Shown: positions 17,724 through 25,970 of the stretch, one piece after another
Layout: each line of letters starts with the position of its first letter
How positions within the stretch are numbered: position 1 is the stretch's first letter
Assembly: GCF_937996225.1 (NCBI RefSeq)
Contig: NZ_CALKTC010000047.1
Span: 1 to 52,620 of the forward strand
Source: an uncultured Campylobacter sp.
Lineage (GTDB): Bacteria; Campylobacterota; Campylobacteria; Campylobacterales; Campylobacteraceae
Direction: 5' to 3'
DNA length: 52,620 nucleotides
Notes under the pieces: generated by a model
Seen by the model: only the letters and a program-made list of their open reading frames with translations
Databases searched by the model: none
What the model was told of the DNA's origin: nothing
Translations under genes and position numbers: made by a program

Positions 17724-19373
17724 TCACTCCTTTAAATTTATCTCAAAGCCGAGCTCAAACGTCGTCGGATCGCCCGCACTCAGCAGTTTGACGTCGCCTG
17801 CGAGCTTTTCGTTTGCGAGCTTTTTGCCAAAATACAGCCCGATACCGCTTCCTTGTTTTTTGGTGGTTTTTGGCTGGGTTAAAATTTTATCCCGAAGCTC
17901 CTTGCTCACGCCGCTGCCGTAGTCCGTGACGGATATTTTGCACATGTCGTTTTCAAATTTGACGTCCAAAAAAACTTGCCGCTTGGCGATCTCGTCTTTG
18001 TATCGCTCCACGACCGCGTCTTTGGCGTTGTGAATGAGGATGAGTAAAATTTGCTGCACGATGCCCATTCGCTGCGTGACCTCTTCGTCTTGAAACTCGC
18101 GCAAGCTTACCGCGACGTTTGCCTTGCTAAGTTCGGTGTGCATGAGCTTTAGCAGGTCTTTTATGCAGCGCTGCACGCTAAATTTTTGCGGGTTGTCGCT
18201 CGTTTTATAAAAATTTCTAAAAATCTCGATCGTATCGCTTAAAAGCACGGTCGCAGCCTGGCCTTTTTGCAGCATACTCTCTAGCGTCGCGGCGTCTAGC
18301 TTGCCGTCTTTTTGTAGCATGAGCAGGCTTGATATCATCAAATTTAGCGAATTAACCGGCTGGATAAACTGATGATTTATGCCGCTGATTAGCTCGCCCG
18401 CCTCGCTCATACGGGCTTTGTGCTTGAGTAGGGCCTCGTAGTCGTCTTGCAGGTTTTTGATTTTTGAATACATAAAGTTATGGAGGAAATTTGCCACGAG
18501 CGCCAACGCTGCGAACGCAAAAAGCAGGATAAGGGCGTTTTTTAGCACGGAGTTAAGCAGCGCGGCGAGCTCTTTTTCGTTGTCCGTACCTGCGCCGATG
18601 AACCAGTTTAGCGTGGGGATCTCGGCGACGGAGATGAAATTTGATCCGATATTTAGGCTCGTGATGTCCTCGTCACGCAGGAAAATCTCTTTAAATTTAT
18701 CCTCGATCTGCTTTTTTAGCGCCGCATCCTTCATCGGCGTTAAAATTTCGCCGCCGTGGGTTACGATAAAGGCGTAGGAATCTGGCGCGAGCTTAAATTT
18801 TTCCATATTTTTTAGTATGTTTTGCAGCTTCACGACGCCGCAAAACACTCCCGCAAATGAGCCGCCGTCCATGACGGGTACGCATAAATTTAGCGTCGGC
18901 TCGCCCAAAATTTTATGGCGCTGCATAAAATTTACCGTGGGTGCGAGCGTGCTTTTAGTCTCCTCAAACCACACAAGCCCCGTGCGCAGGCCCTTTGGCA
19001 TCGCTTCATCGTCGCCCAGCTCCTTGCCGTCTACGAAAATTTCTCCATCCTCGCGCAAAAACTGTAAGGCGTCAAATTCTGCGGAGTTTTCTTTAAAAAG
19101 CCGTATGAAGTCGCCGAGCTTTTCGTCGTCTCGTATTGCGCCTGCGTTTTGCATAAATTTAGCCGCGCGCACCAGCGAGTGCAGCCGCTCGTCCAGCCAA
19201 AACGAGAAATTCCCGACGATATTTTCGCTCGCGGCGATCTTGTTTTTATCCGCGAGCGCCGTGATCTGCGCCTTGGCGTCCTCATAGTTTTTCACGCCCA
19301 AAAGCACCACGAAAAGGCTTGCGAAAATGATGATGAAGTAGATTTTAAAATTATGTTCGCGTAAGGCTTTCAT
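17724..19373 (-). CDS. Sensor histidine kinase with periplasmic Cache-type domain
   Basis: 549-residue membrane kinase. TM1 is at about residues 10-26 and TM2 at about 277-297, enclosing a ~250-residue periplasmic sensor whose pattern (ENIVGNFSFWLDERLHSL, later PTLNLCVPVMDGGSFAGVF and TLNWFIGAGT) resembles double-Cache ligand sensors. The kinase core shows the H-box SGINHQFIQPVNSL, N-box LILIHNAKDAV, G1 DYGSGV and G2 GSGIGLYFGKKL. It lies 39 bases after dsbI on the same strand. What it senses is unknown; a phenolic sulfate or periplasmic redox signal would fit the neighbourhood. Confidence 0.92.
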   Translation of the reverse strand: MKALREHNFKIYFIIIFASLFVVLLGVKNYEDAKAQITALADKNKIAASENIVGNFSFWLDERLHSLVRAAKFMQNAGAIRDDEKLGDFIRLFKENSAEFDALQFLREDGEIFVDGKELGDDEAMPKGLRTGLVWFEETKSTLAPTVNFMQRHKILGEPTLNLCVPVMDGGSFAGVFCGVVKLQNILKNMEKFKLAPDSYAFIVTHGGEILTPMKDAALKKQIEDKFKEIFLRDEDITSLNIGSNFISVAEIPTLNWFIGAGTDNEKELAALLNSVLKNALILLFAFAALALVANFLHNFMYSKIKNLQDDYEALLKHKARMSEAGELISGINHQFIQPVNSLNLMISSLLMLQKDGKLDAATLESMLQKGQAATVLLSDTIEIFRNFYKTSDNPQKFSVQRCIKDLLKLMHTELSKANVAVSLREFQDEEVTQRMGIVQQILLILIHNAKDAVVERYKDEIAKRQVFLDVKFENDMCKISVTDYGSGVSKELRDKILTQPKTTKKQGSGIGLYFGKKLANEKLAGDVKLLSAGDPTTFELGFEINLKE

Positions 19374-19412
19374 GCGCCCAGTATAGCAAAATCGGTCTAA
19401 ATTTAGACCGAT

Positions 19413-20036
19413 TTAAGCTTTCTTGATAGTTAAAATTTTGCAAACGAACATCGCGGCAAGCACGACGAAGCATACGCCAAAGCCGATTAGCGTGCAGTCC
19501 GCCATCGACATAAATTTGCTTGATGGGATCAGGTACCAGCCGTCCTCGTAAAGATCGACGAGATACTTCTGAAAGCCGCTTAGCGTGACGCCGTCGGGCA
19601 CCAGCGGATTATCGTAGCCGCAATCTCCCGTCGGCAAAAACCAATCCGGCGCCCACCGCTCAAGCGGCAGGCCGAACGGATAATGCGGCTCGGTCGAGCA
19701 GCCCTGCACGCCGAATGGATCGTCTCCGTGCACGGCGTCGTGGATCTTGGCGAGCTTTACGCTATACATTATGCCCTGGATCGCGCCCCAAAAGGCTAGC
19801 AGGTAGCCGACCGCCGCGAGGAGCAAATTTTTAGGATTTATGATCGCTACCAGGCCTCCTAGCGCCATGCACAAAAAGGCAAAGCGGATATAGACGCACT
19901 GCTCGCAAGGCGGCATATAGACGTAGTTTTGAAACAGCGAGTGCGCGAGGATAACAAGCCCTATGCTCACTACTATGAGGATCGCCCACGGCATGCGGCT
20001 ATCTGCGAATTTCGCTATTTTTTCCGCAAATTTCAT
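19413..20036 (-). CDS. dsbI: DsbB/DsbI-type quinone-linked thiol oxidase
   Basis: Inner-membrane protein that re-oxidises the periplasmic DsbL using quinone. The 207 residues have about five hydrophobic spans. The first redox pair is PPCEQCVYIRFAF; the second pair lies in a large periplasmic loop (GVQGCSTEPHYPF and PTGDCGYDNPLV). The extended loop and C-terminal span are features of the DsbI branch rather than short DsbB. It starts nine bases after the dsbL-like gene, so the two form an operon. There is only one such partner for two DsbL-like proteins here. Confidence 0.93.
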   Translation of the reverse strand: MKFAEKIAKFADSRMPWAILIVVSIGLVILAHSLFQNYVYMPPCEQCVYIRFAFLCMALGGLVAIINPKNLLLAAVGYLLAFWGAIQGIMYSVKLAKIHDAVHGDDPFGVQGCSTEPHYPFGLPLERWAPDWFLPTGDCGYDNPLVPDGVTLSGFQKYLVDLYEDGWYLIPSSKFMSMADCTLIGFGVCFVVLAAMFVCKILTIKKA

Positions 20037-20045
20037 GCCCGCGCC

Positions 20046-20702
20046 CTATTTTTTAAGCAGCTCTTCAATTAGCTGCGCCATGCCGTCGATAGAGCTGATG
20101 GACTTCGTCATGATGAGGTATTTGCCGTTTACGACGAACGCCGGCACGCCCTGGATCTTGGCTATGTCGTAGCTCTCGTCCCATTTTTTAAGCAGTTCGG
20201 CGACCTTTGGGTCCTCTAGCTTTTTTTGATAGTCCGCTTCGCTAATGCCCGCCGCATCAAGCCCCGTCTTTAAAAACGCAGCCTCGTCCTTGCCGTCGCT
20301 CCAGCGCTGCTTTTGATCGTGATAGGCTTTGTAGTAGGCAAATTTAGCTTTTTTAAACAGCGAGTTTTCATCTAGCAGGCTCACGCCCTTTTCCTCGTCC
20401 ATCACGGCTAAGACGGCAAAAATTTTACTCGCTGCCTCGCCGTATTCGCCCTTGGTTTTTAGATGAAACGGCACGTATTTTAGCCCCGCGACCTTTTCTA
20501 CGACCTTTGGCGTGACGGTTTTGTCGTATTTGTAGCAAAACGGGCATACATAGCTAAAGACCTTAACTAGCGTGTTTTGCTCGACTGGTAGCGGCTTTTG
20601 CAGCTTTACATAGTCCTCGCCCTCGGTAAACGCGGCAGCGCTTATGGCGCCGAACATCGCTACGGCTAAAAAGCCTTTGCTAAATTTAGAAAGTAGGTTC
20701 AT
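20046..20702 (-). CDS. dsbL: DsbA/DsbL-type thiol:disulfide oxidoreductase, CPFC active site
   Basis: Periplasmic disulfide-forming oxidase, 218 residues. Signal peptide ends at about residue 24 (ISAAA). The active site is CPFC in FSYVCPFCYKYDKTV, and the cis-Pro loop is IQGVPAFVVNGKY. It is a clear paralogue of the protein at 16046-16696. AAGGAGCACTCC precedes the ATG. It is the first gene of a minus-strand unit dsbL-dsbI-kinase-regulator and diverges from assT copy 2, from which it is separated by a 234-base region that must hold both promoters. Confidence 0.94.
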   Translation of the reverse strand: MNLLSKFSKGFLAVAMFGAISAAAFTEGEDYVKLQKPLPVEQNTLVKVFSYVCPFCYKYDKTVTPKVVEKVAGLKYVPFHLKTKGEYGEAASKIFAVLAVMDEEKGVSLLDENSLFKKAKFAYYKAYHDQKQRWSDGKDEAAFLKTGLDAAGISEADYQKKLEDPKVAELLKKWDESYDIAKIQGVPAFVVNGKYLIMTKSISSIDGMAQLIEELLKK

Positions 20703-20936
20703 GGAGTGCTCCTTAAAATGATTTTGTTTGCGTTAATTTTATATCCTCTCGCCGCCGCAGAACTCACGCTAAGATAAATTTTAGATTAAATTTATAAAAT
20801 TTCGACTAAATTTTGGCACAAAAGCCAAAATTTAAAATTATTTTTTACAATTAAGCAAGTTTTAATAAACGCGTGATTTCTACGTTAGCGAGGTTGATTA
20901 AAATTACGATATCAAACCAATTCAAAGGAGAATAAG
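20703..20936. promoter_or_regulatory. Divergent control region between dsbL and assT copy 2
   Basis: 234 bases of AT-rich DNA serving two divergent transcription units. The assT side ends with CAAAGGAGAATAAG before the ATG. TTGAT and ATCAA half-sites occur at about 20893 and 20911, but twelve bases apart, so this is not a standard FNR site. The response regulator encoded 3 kb away would be expected to bind here if it controls the system; I cannot pick out its operator. Confidence 0.45.
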
Positions 20937-22784
20937 ATGAAGCGAACTCTTTCTTCATTTGCACTAGCTGCGGCGTTACTCGGCGGTCTAAGCACGGCTG
21001 CGCTGGCTATCGGCGGACCTAGCGGCGCGCACATAGACTACGCCGTCCCGGGCAAGATCGGCGAAGTAGTCGTAAACCCATACGACATCGCGCCTCTAAC
21101 GGCGGTCATCAAAAACGGCGGCTACACGCTAGCAAATGCAAAAGTCACTATCGTGCCGAAGCCGGACGGTCAGACGATCAGCTATAAGGTCGCCGACAAG
21201 CACCTTCGCACGCACGGCGGAATCCCCGTTTTTGGGCTCTATCCCGACTATCAAAACACCGTCGAGGTCGAGTACGATAAAATTTACAAGGGCCAAACTG
21301 AGCACGTAAAAGAAAGCTATAAAATTTACGCTCCGGCGATTTATCTAGAAAGCTCCGGCATGCCGTCTCAAAAGGGCGCGCTGTTTGATAAAATCGAGGT
21401 CGTGAAGGCTCCGAGCGCTAAATTTGCTAACCGCCTCTACTACGTAAATAACTTCGTAAATAAAACCGGCAAAGGCACCAAAGTCGTGTGGAATAACCCC
21501 GCAGGCGGCGCGATCGAGTGGAACTACAGCCCGAACAACTTCATACTAGACACCAAAGGCGAAGTGCGCTGGTATCTGGAGCCGAGTAAAATTTACGACC
21601 TCAAGCAGCCGTTTAGCGCGGGCGTCATGATGGGCTTTAAACAAAACGACGACGGCGCGATGACGTGGGGCTACGGGCAGCGATACGCCAAATACGACAT
21701 AATGGGTCGCGAAATTTTTAACCGCGAGCTGCCTGCGGGATACAACGACTTCTCGCACTCGATGGACGTAGCGCAAAACGGACATTACTTCCTTCGCGCA
21801 GCAAACGCAAACTATAAACGCGCCGACGGTAAAAACGTCCGCACCGTGCGCGACGTCATCGTCGAGGTCGATAGGGACGGCAACGTCGTGGATGATTTTA
21901 GGCTGTATGAAATTTTAGATCCGTATCGCGACATCGTGCTAAAAACGCTCGATCAGGGTGCTGTTTGCCTAAATATCGATGCTAGCAAGGCGGGCCACAC
22001 CGCGAGCACGGACGAGTTAGCCGCGATGGATACGAACGAAAAATGGGGCGACATCGTGGGCTCGGGCCCTGGACGCAACTGGGCGCACGTAAATAGCGTG
22101 GATTATGATCCAAGCGATGATAGCATCATCATCTCCAGCCGCCACCAAGACGCCGTCATCAAGATTGGCCGCGACAAAAAGATCAAGTGGATAATGGGCG
22201 CGCACAAGGGCTGGAAGGACGAATTCAAGGGCTACTTGCTCCAGCCGGTAGATAAAGACGGCAAAAAAATCGTCTGCGAGGACGAGTACTCAAAATGCCC
22301 GGGATACGAGAGCGAGAAGGGCGGATTTGACTGGCAGTGGACGCAGCATACGGCATTTCGCATCGACAGCAAGTCCAAAAAAGGCGTCGTGTATCTCACC
22401 GTCTTTGACAACGGCGACACCCGCGGTATGGAGCAGCCTGCGATGGCAGGCATGAAATACTCCCGCGCGGTCGTCTATAAAATTGATGAGAACGCCAAAA
22501 CCGTCGAGCAGCTCTGGGAGTACGGCAAACAGCGCGGCAGCGAGTGGTACAGCTCGGTCACTTCGCTAGCGCAGTATCAAGACGACCTTGATAGCGTGAT
22601 GGTTTACTCGGCGGTTGCCGGCATGCAGTTTGACATTGCCAAGGGTCGCCCGGTCGGCGTGCCTAGCCCTCACATCAACGAGTTTGAATGGGGCGCAAAA
22701 GAGCCGTCAATCGAGATAAAAATGACCAATGCGATGGGCTATCAAGCGTTTCCGTTTAGCCTAGAAAAGGCGTTTGAGAAGTAA
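20937..22784 (+). CDS. assT: Arylsulfate sulfotransferase, second copy
   Basis: Second periplasmic sulfotransferase, 615 residues, with a signal peptide ending TAALA (about 24). The four active-site positions are kept: His274 (DFSHSMD), His384 (WAHVNS), Arg402 (SSRHQD) and His471 (TQHTAF). The Cys pair is spaced wider than in copy 1 (VCEDEYSKCPG), followed by an insertion YESEKGG before the FDWQWTQHT block. Strongly paralogous to 13038-14810 over the whole length. AAAGGAGAATAAG precedes the ATG. Divergent from dsbL. A strong terminator follows at 22796. Confidence 0.95.
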   Translation: MKRTLSSFALAAALLGGLSTAALAIGGPSGAHIDYAVPGKIGEVVVNPYDIAPLTAVIKNGGYTLANAKVTIVPKPDGQTISYKVADKHLRTHGGIPVFGLYPDYQNTVEVEYDKIYKGQTEHVKESYKIYAPAIYLESSGMPSQKGALFDKIEVVKAPSAKFANRLYYVNNFVNKTGKGTKVVWNNPAGGAIEWNYSPNNFILDTKGEVRWYLEPSKIYDLKQPFSAGVMMGFKQNDDGAMTWGYGQRYAKYDIMGREIFNRELPAGYNDFSHSMDVAQNGHYFLRAANANYKRADGKNVRTVRDVIVEVDRDGNVVDDFRLYEILDPYRDIVLKTLDQGAVCLNIDASKAGHTASTDELAAMDTNEKWGDIVGSGPGRNWAHVNSVDYDPSDDSIIISSRHQDAVIKIGRDKKIKWIMGAHKGWKDEFKGYLLQPVDKDGKKIVCEDEYSKCPGYESEKGGFDWQWTQHTAFRIDSKSKKGVVYLTVFDNGDTRGMEQPAMAGMKYSRAVVYKIDENAKTVEQLWEYGKQRGSEWYSSVTSLAQYQDDLDSVMVYSAVAGMQFDIAKGRPVGVPSPHINEFEWGAKEPSIEIKMTNAMGYQAFPFSLEKAFEK

Positions 22785-22795
22785 AATTTAAATTG

Positions 22796-22821
22796 AGCGG
22801 CTCTGTTTCGGCAGAGCCGCT
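22796..22821 (+). terminator. Intrinsic terminator of assT copy 2
   Basis: AGCGGCTCTG pairs perfectly with CAGAGCCGCT around the hexaloop TTTCGG, followed by TTTAAATTT. It lies 12 bases after the assT stop codon. A ten-pair GC-rich stem with a T-rich tail is a textbook rho-independent terminator, and it isolates the island from the malate enzyme gene. Confidence 0.9.
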
Positions 22822-22970
22822 TTTAAATTTGCATTGCCTGTTGCTGCGTTTTCGCCATCTTTTCATCGCCTCTATTTGCGGTAAAATTTCGCTCGATTGA
22901 TTAAATTTATCCATACGAAGCACCCTTGCGCGGTAAAATTTTGATTGATAGTAAATTTAGACTGAAGCAG

Positions 22971-22976
22971 TATAAT
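22971..22976 (+). promoter_or_regulatory. Candidate -10 box of the malate enzyme gene
   Basis: TATAAT lies 47 bases before the start codon of the gene at 23023. TTGATA at 22945-22950 is a possible -35 element but 20 bases away, so only the -10 is convincing. Campylobacter vegetative promoters often lack a defined -35, which fits. Confidence 0.5.
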
Positions 22977-23022
22977 TTATTCGAATCGAAAAGCAAGACT
23001 CAAATAAAACAAAGGAGCACAT

Positions 23023-24651
23023 ATGGAAAAGTACGGCTATGACCACATCAATGATGCGTTTTTGAACAAGGGAACGGCATTTTCTGCCGAAGAAAGGAAA
23101 AAGTATCATCTGGAAGGACTGCTTCCTCCGTGTATCGACGATATCGAAACGCAAGCCAACAGGATCTACCGCCAGATGGAACGAAAAACTTCCAAAATAG
23201 AAAAGAGAAGATTTCTTATGGATGTTTTCAATCACAACCGAACGCTTTTCTATCACGTATTCCATGAACATATTGTAGAGTTGATGCCGATTGTTTATGA
23301 TCCGGTTATCGCAGAAAGTATCGAACAGTACAGTGAGCAGTTTGTCGATACGCAGGGTGCGGCATTTTTGTCGATCGACGCTCCTGAGCAAATTGAAGAT
23401 GCGCTCCGTCATGCCGCCGGTGACAGACACATCAGACTTATCGTTGCGACCGACGCGGAAGAAATTCTCGGTATCGGCGACTGGGGAACGAACGGCGTTG
23501 ATATCTCCGTAGGAAAACTGATGGTCTATACTGCCGCCGCCGGAATTGACCCGAAATCAGTACTGCCAGTCGTGCTGGATTGCGGAACGAATAGGGAAGC
23601 GCTGCTGAATGATCCGCTCTATCTCGGAAATCGCCACAAGAGAATATACGGCGATAGATATTACCGCTTCATCGATCAATTTGTAACGACGGCGGAAAAA
23701 CTTTTCCCCGACTTATACCTTCACTTTGAAGACTTCGGCAGATCGAATGCCGCAAAGGTTTTACAAACATATCAGAAAACTTTGCCTGTATTCAACGACG
23801 ACTGTCAAGGAACCGGAATTATTACACTTGCGGGAATTCTCGGCGCTATGAAAATCAACGGGCAAAAGCTTACGGAGCAGGTATATCTGTGCTTCGGCGC
23901 GGGAACGGCAGGAGCGGGAATCACGGATCGCATATTCAGAGAAATGGTCGCGCAAGGTCTTTCCGAAGACGAAGCCCGCAGCCGTTTTTATATGGTGGAT
24001 AAGCAGGGGCTGCTGTTCGACGACATGGACGACCTGACGCCCGAACAAAAACCGTTTGCGCGAAAACGTAGCGAATTTGGTAATGTGAGAGAGCCCGTCT
24101 CTCTTACAAAAGCGGTTATGGCCATACGTCCGACGATCCTTGTGGGAACATCGACAGCGCCGAAAACCTTTACGGAAGAGATCGTTCGCGCTATGGCGTC
24201 ATGGTGCGAGCACCCGATTATTTTTCCGCTCAGTAATCCTACGGAACTGGCTGAAGCTACGGCTTCGGACTTAATTCATTGGTCGGATGGCCGCGCAATG
24301 GTGGCAACGGGAATTCCTGCCGATCCGGTGGAATACAAGGGCGTCACGTACACAATCGGGCAGGCAAATAACGCGCTGATTTATCCGGGATTGGGATTAG
24401 GCAGTATCGCGGTAAATTCAAAGCTCGTGACGGATGAAATGATCTCGGCAGCTGCACATTCGCTTGGAGCCTTTCTTGAAACCGGAAAACCCGGAGAAGC
24501 GGTTTTACCGCCGGTAGCGCGGCTGACGGAATTTTCCGAAGCGGTTGCCGTCGCAGTCGCCTCTTGTGCCGTCCGTCAAAAATTAAACCGCGTTGCAACG
24601 GATAACGTGGAAAAAACGGTCAAAAACTGTATCTGGAAACCGGAGTACTAA
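23023..24651 (+). CDS. Malolactic enzyme / NAD-dependent malic enzyme, Firmicutes type
   Basis: Decarboxylates L-malate to lactate (malolactic) or pyruvate (malic). The 542 residues resemble lactic acid bacterial malolactic enzymes: LNKGTAFSAEER and GLLPP near the start, MPIVYDP, GIGDWGTNGVDISVGKL, LHFEDFGRSNAA (metal-binding Glu/Asp), FNDDCQGTG, the NAD loop CFGAGTAGAGI and FDDMDDLTPEQKPFARK. Malolactic and malic activity cannot be separated by eye. AAAGGAGCACAT precedes the ATG. Composition differs from its neighbours: glycine often uses GGA rather than GGC, and I found no AAATTT in it although the hexamer is everywhere around. I infer acquisition from a Firmicutes donor. Confidence 0.9.
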   Translation: MEKYGYDHINDAFLNKGTAFSAEERKKYHLEGLLPPCIDDIETQANRIYRQMERKTSKIEKRRFLMDVFNHNRTLFYHVFHEHIVELMPIVYDPVIAESIEQYSEQFVDTQGAAFLSIDAPEQIEDALRHAAGDRHIRLIVATDAEEILGIGDWGTNGVDISVGKLMVYTAAAGIDPKSVLPVVLDCGTNREALLNDPLYLGNRHKRIYGDRYYRFIDQFVTTAEKLFPDLYLHFEDFGRSNAAKVLQTYQKTLPVFNDDCQGTGIITLAGILGAMKINGQKLTEQVYLCFGAGTAGAGITDRIFREMVAQGLSEDEARSRFYMVDKQGLLFDDMDDLTPEQKPFARKRSEFGNVREPVSLTKAVMAIRPTILVGTSTAPKTFTEEIVRAMASWCEHPIIFPLSNPTELAEATASDLIHWSDGRAMVATGIPADPVEYKGVTYTIGQANNALIYPGLGLGSIAVNSKLVTDEMISAAAHSLGAFLETGKPGEAVLPPVARLTEFSEAVAVAVASCAVRQKLNRVATDNVEKTVKNCIWKPEY

Positions 24652-24956
24652 AGCACGGAAAAGCCGATAATAGAAATGGCGGCTGGTAACAATACGCTCA
24701 GCAAGCGATTCTATCGGCAAGTATTCTACGCGCTCACAATCCTTAAGCGCCGCTTCGATGAATGGCGGGAGCTATCACAAAACGAGGCGGCGCAAACTCG
24801 CGCAGAGCAAAATGCGGTCAAAGCAGCATAAATGTGCGCGAATTTTGACGCGAGATCGCTGAAATTTGATACATTGAAAGCTCGGGTGGCGCGGCGCTTG
24901 TTTGTATAATTCTTGCGGTTTGCCTCGCACAATTTACTCAAAACTCAACCGAGTGG

Positions 24957-24975
24957 CGCCCGAAGGGACCGGGCG
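24957..24975. terminator. Short GC hairpin
   Basis: CGCCCG and CGGGCG form a perfect six-pair stem around AAGGGAC. It lies about 300 bases after the malate enzyme stop without a T tract, so the terminator role is uncertain. Confidence 0.3.
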
Positions 24976-25016
24976 TAGGTTTAATGTGCGTGTGTTTTCA
25001 ATTTTATCTCGGTTAA

Positions 25017-25042
25017 GCGCCTCGAAACGGGCCGAGAGGCGC
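25017..25042 (-). terminator. Candidate terminator of menA
   Basis: GCGCCTC and GAGGCGC form a seven-pair stem just 26 bases beyond the menA stop on its transcribed side. On the minus strand it is followed by TTAACCGAGATAAAATT, which is T-containing but not a clean run; on the plus strand TTGATTTT follows. A two-way terminator is plausible. Confidence 0.5.
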
Positions 25043-25067
25043 GCTTGATTTTAAATTTAATTCAAAT

Positions 25068-25970
25068 TTAGCCCAAAATCTCCCCCGCGAAAAACAATGC
25101 CGACATTGCAAACGTGCACAGCGCGACGACCTTGAGTTGTCCGTCGAAGTGGCAGCACTCCCACACGCGCGAGACGAAAAAGAGATGCCGAAGTAGCGGC
25201 GCGAAGCTCAGCGCGTAGAGCAATCTCACGCCCGAGCCGCCGCGCAAAAGCGAGTAGCAAAGCATCAATCCCGCTCCGCCCGCGATCAGCGCGTAGTGGT
25301 AACGTTTGGCTGCGCGCAGTCCGATACGAACGGGGATCGTGCGCTTGCCCTTGAGCGCGTCGTTTTGGATGTCGCGCATGTTGTTTAGATTTAGCACGGC
25401 GGTGCTTAGCATCCCGCACGCGCACGCAGGCAGCAGTAGCGCCGCATCAAGCGAGCGGGCATATAAAAAATACGAGCCCAGTACGCTCAAAAGCCCAAAA
25501 AACAAAAACACGAAAACGTCGCCAAGCCCCTTATAGCCGTATGCGCCGGCGCCCACGGTGTAGCGGATCGCGGCGTATATCGACGCGCCGCCAAGCGTCA
25601 AAAATAGAGCCACGAGATAAAACCGCTCGCCGAATGCCAAAACGCTTAGCGCAAGGCTCGAAAATGCCGAAAGCAGCGCCGTAACGACTATGACGCGCTT
25701 CATCTGCTCGGCACTCATCTGTCCCGTTTGGATCGCGCGGCGCGGCCCCAGTCTGCCCTCGTCGTCGGTGCCTTTTACCGCGTCGCCATAGTCGTTAGCG
25801 TAATCGCTTAGCACCTGAAACAGCAGCGTCGTAAGCAGCGCCAGCGCGAAAATATCGGCTCTAAACGTGCCCGCGCCGTATGCCGCGCCGCTACCGAGCA
25901 GTACGCCCGAGACGCTAAGAGGTAGCGATCTAAGGCGAGCGGATGCGTAAAGAGCTTTTGCGGTTATCAT
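25068..25970 (-). CDS. menA: 1,4-dihydroxy-2-naphthoate polyprenyltransferase
   Basis: Membrane prenyltransferase that attaches the isoprenoid tail to DHNA, giving demethylmenaquinone. The 300 residues have about eight to nine spans. The first Asp-rich motif is NDYGDAVKGTDDEGRLGP; YGYKGLGDVFVFLFFGLLS and the second Asp motif LNLNNMRDIQNDALKGKRT follow the E. coli MenA pattern closely, more so than UbiA or MqnP. The start preceding KALYASARLRSLPLSV fits; upstream sequence is AT-rich with a weak AGG. No other men gene is in the window. Divergent from the pyridoxal kinase gene. Confidence 0.9.
   Translation of the reverse strand: MITAKALYASARLRSLPLSVSGVLLGSGAAYGAGTFRADIFALALLTTLLFQVLSDYANDYGDAVKGTDDEGRLGPRRAIQTGQMSAEQMKRVIVVTALLSAFSSLALSVLAFGERFYLVALFLTLGGASIYAAIRYTVGAGAYGYKGLGDVFVFLFFGLLSVLGSYFLYARSLDAALLLPACACGMLSTAVLNLNNMRDIQNDALKGKRTIPVRIGLRAAKRYHYALIAGGAGLMLCYSLLRGGSGVRLLYALSFAPLLRHLFFVSRVWECCHFDGQLKVVALCTFAMSALFFAGEILG

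Larger units (their letters stand above)
24652..25067. other. Gap after the malate enzyme, with a possible remnant
   Basis: 416 bases between convergent genes. A 51-codon frame at 24676-24831 (starts MAAGNNTLSKRFYRQ, helical, ends AVKAA) has no ribosome site and may be a leftover of imported DNA or chance. Two hairpins follow at 24957-24975 and 25017-25042. No transposase, integrase or tRNA scar is visible here. Confidence 0.5.

Noticed and set aside
20893..20915. TTGAT and ATCAA half-sites before assT copy 2 as an FNR box
   Set aside because: Half-sites are 12 bases apart instead of four.
24676..24831. 51-codon frame after the malate enzyme
   Set aside because: Helical and plausible, but without ribosome site or family; kept only as a remark in the gap entry.
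22785..25067. Insertion sequence or integrase scar around the imported malate enzyme
   Set aside because: No transposase, terminal inverted repeats or target duplications found on either side.
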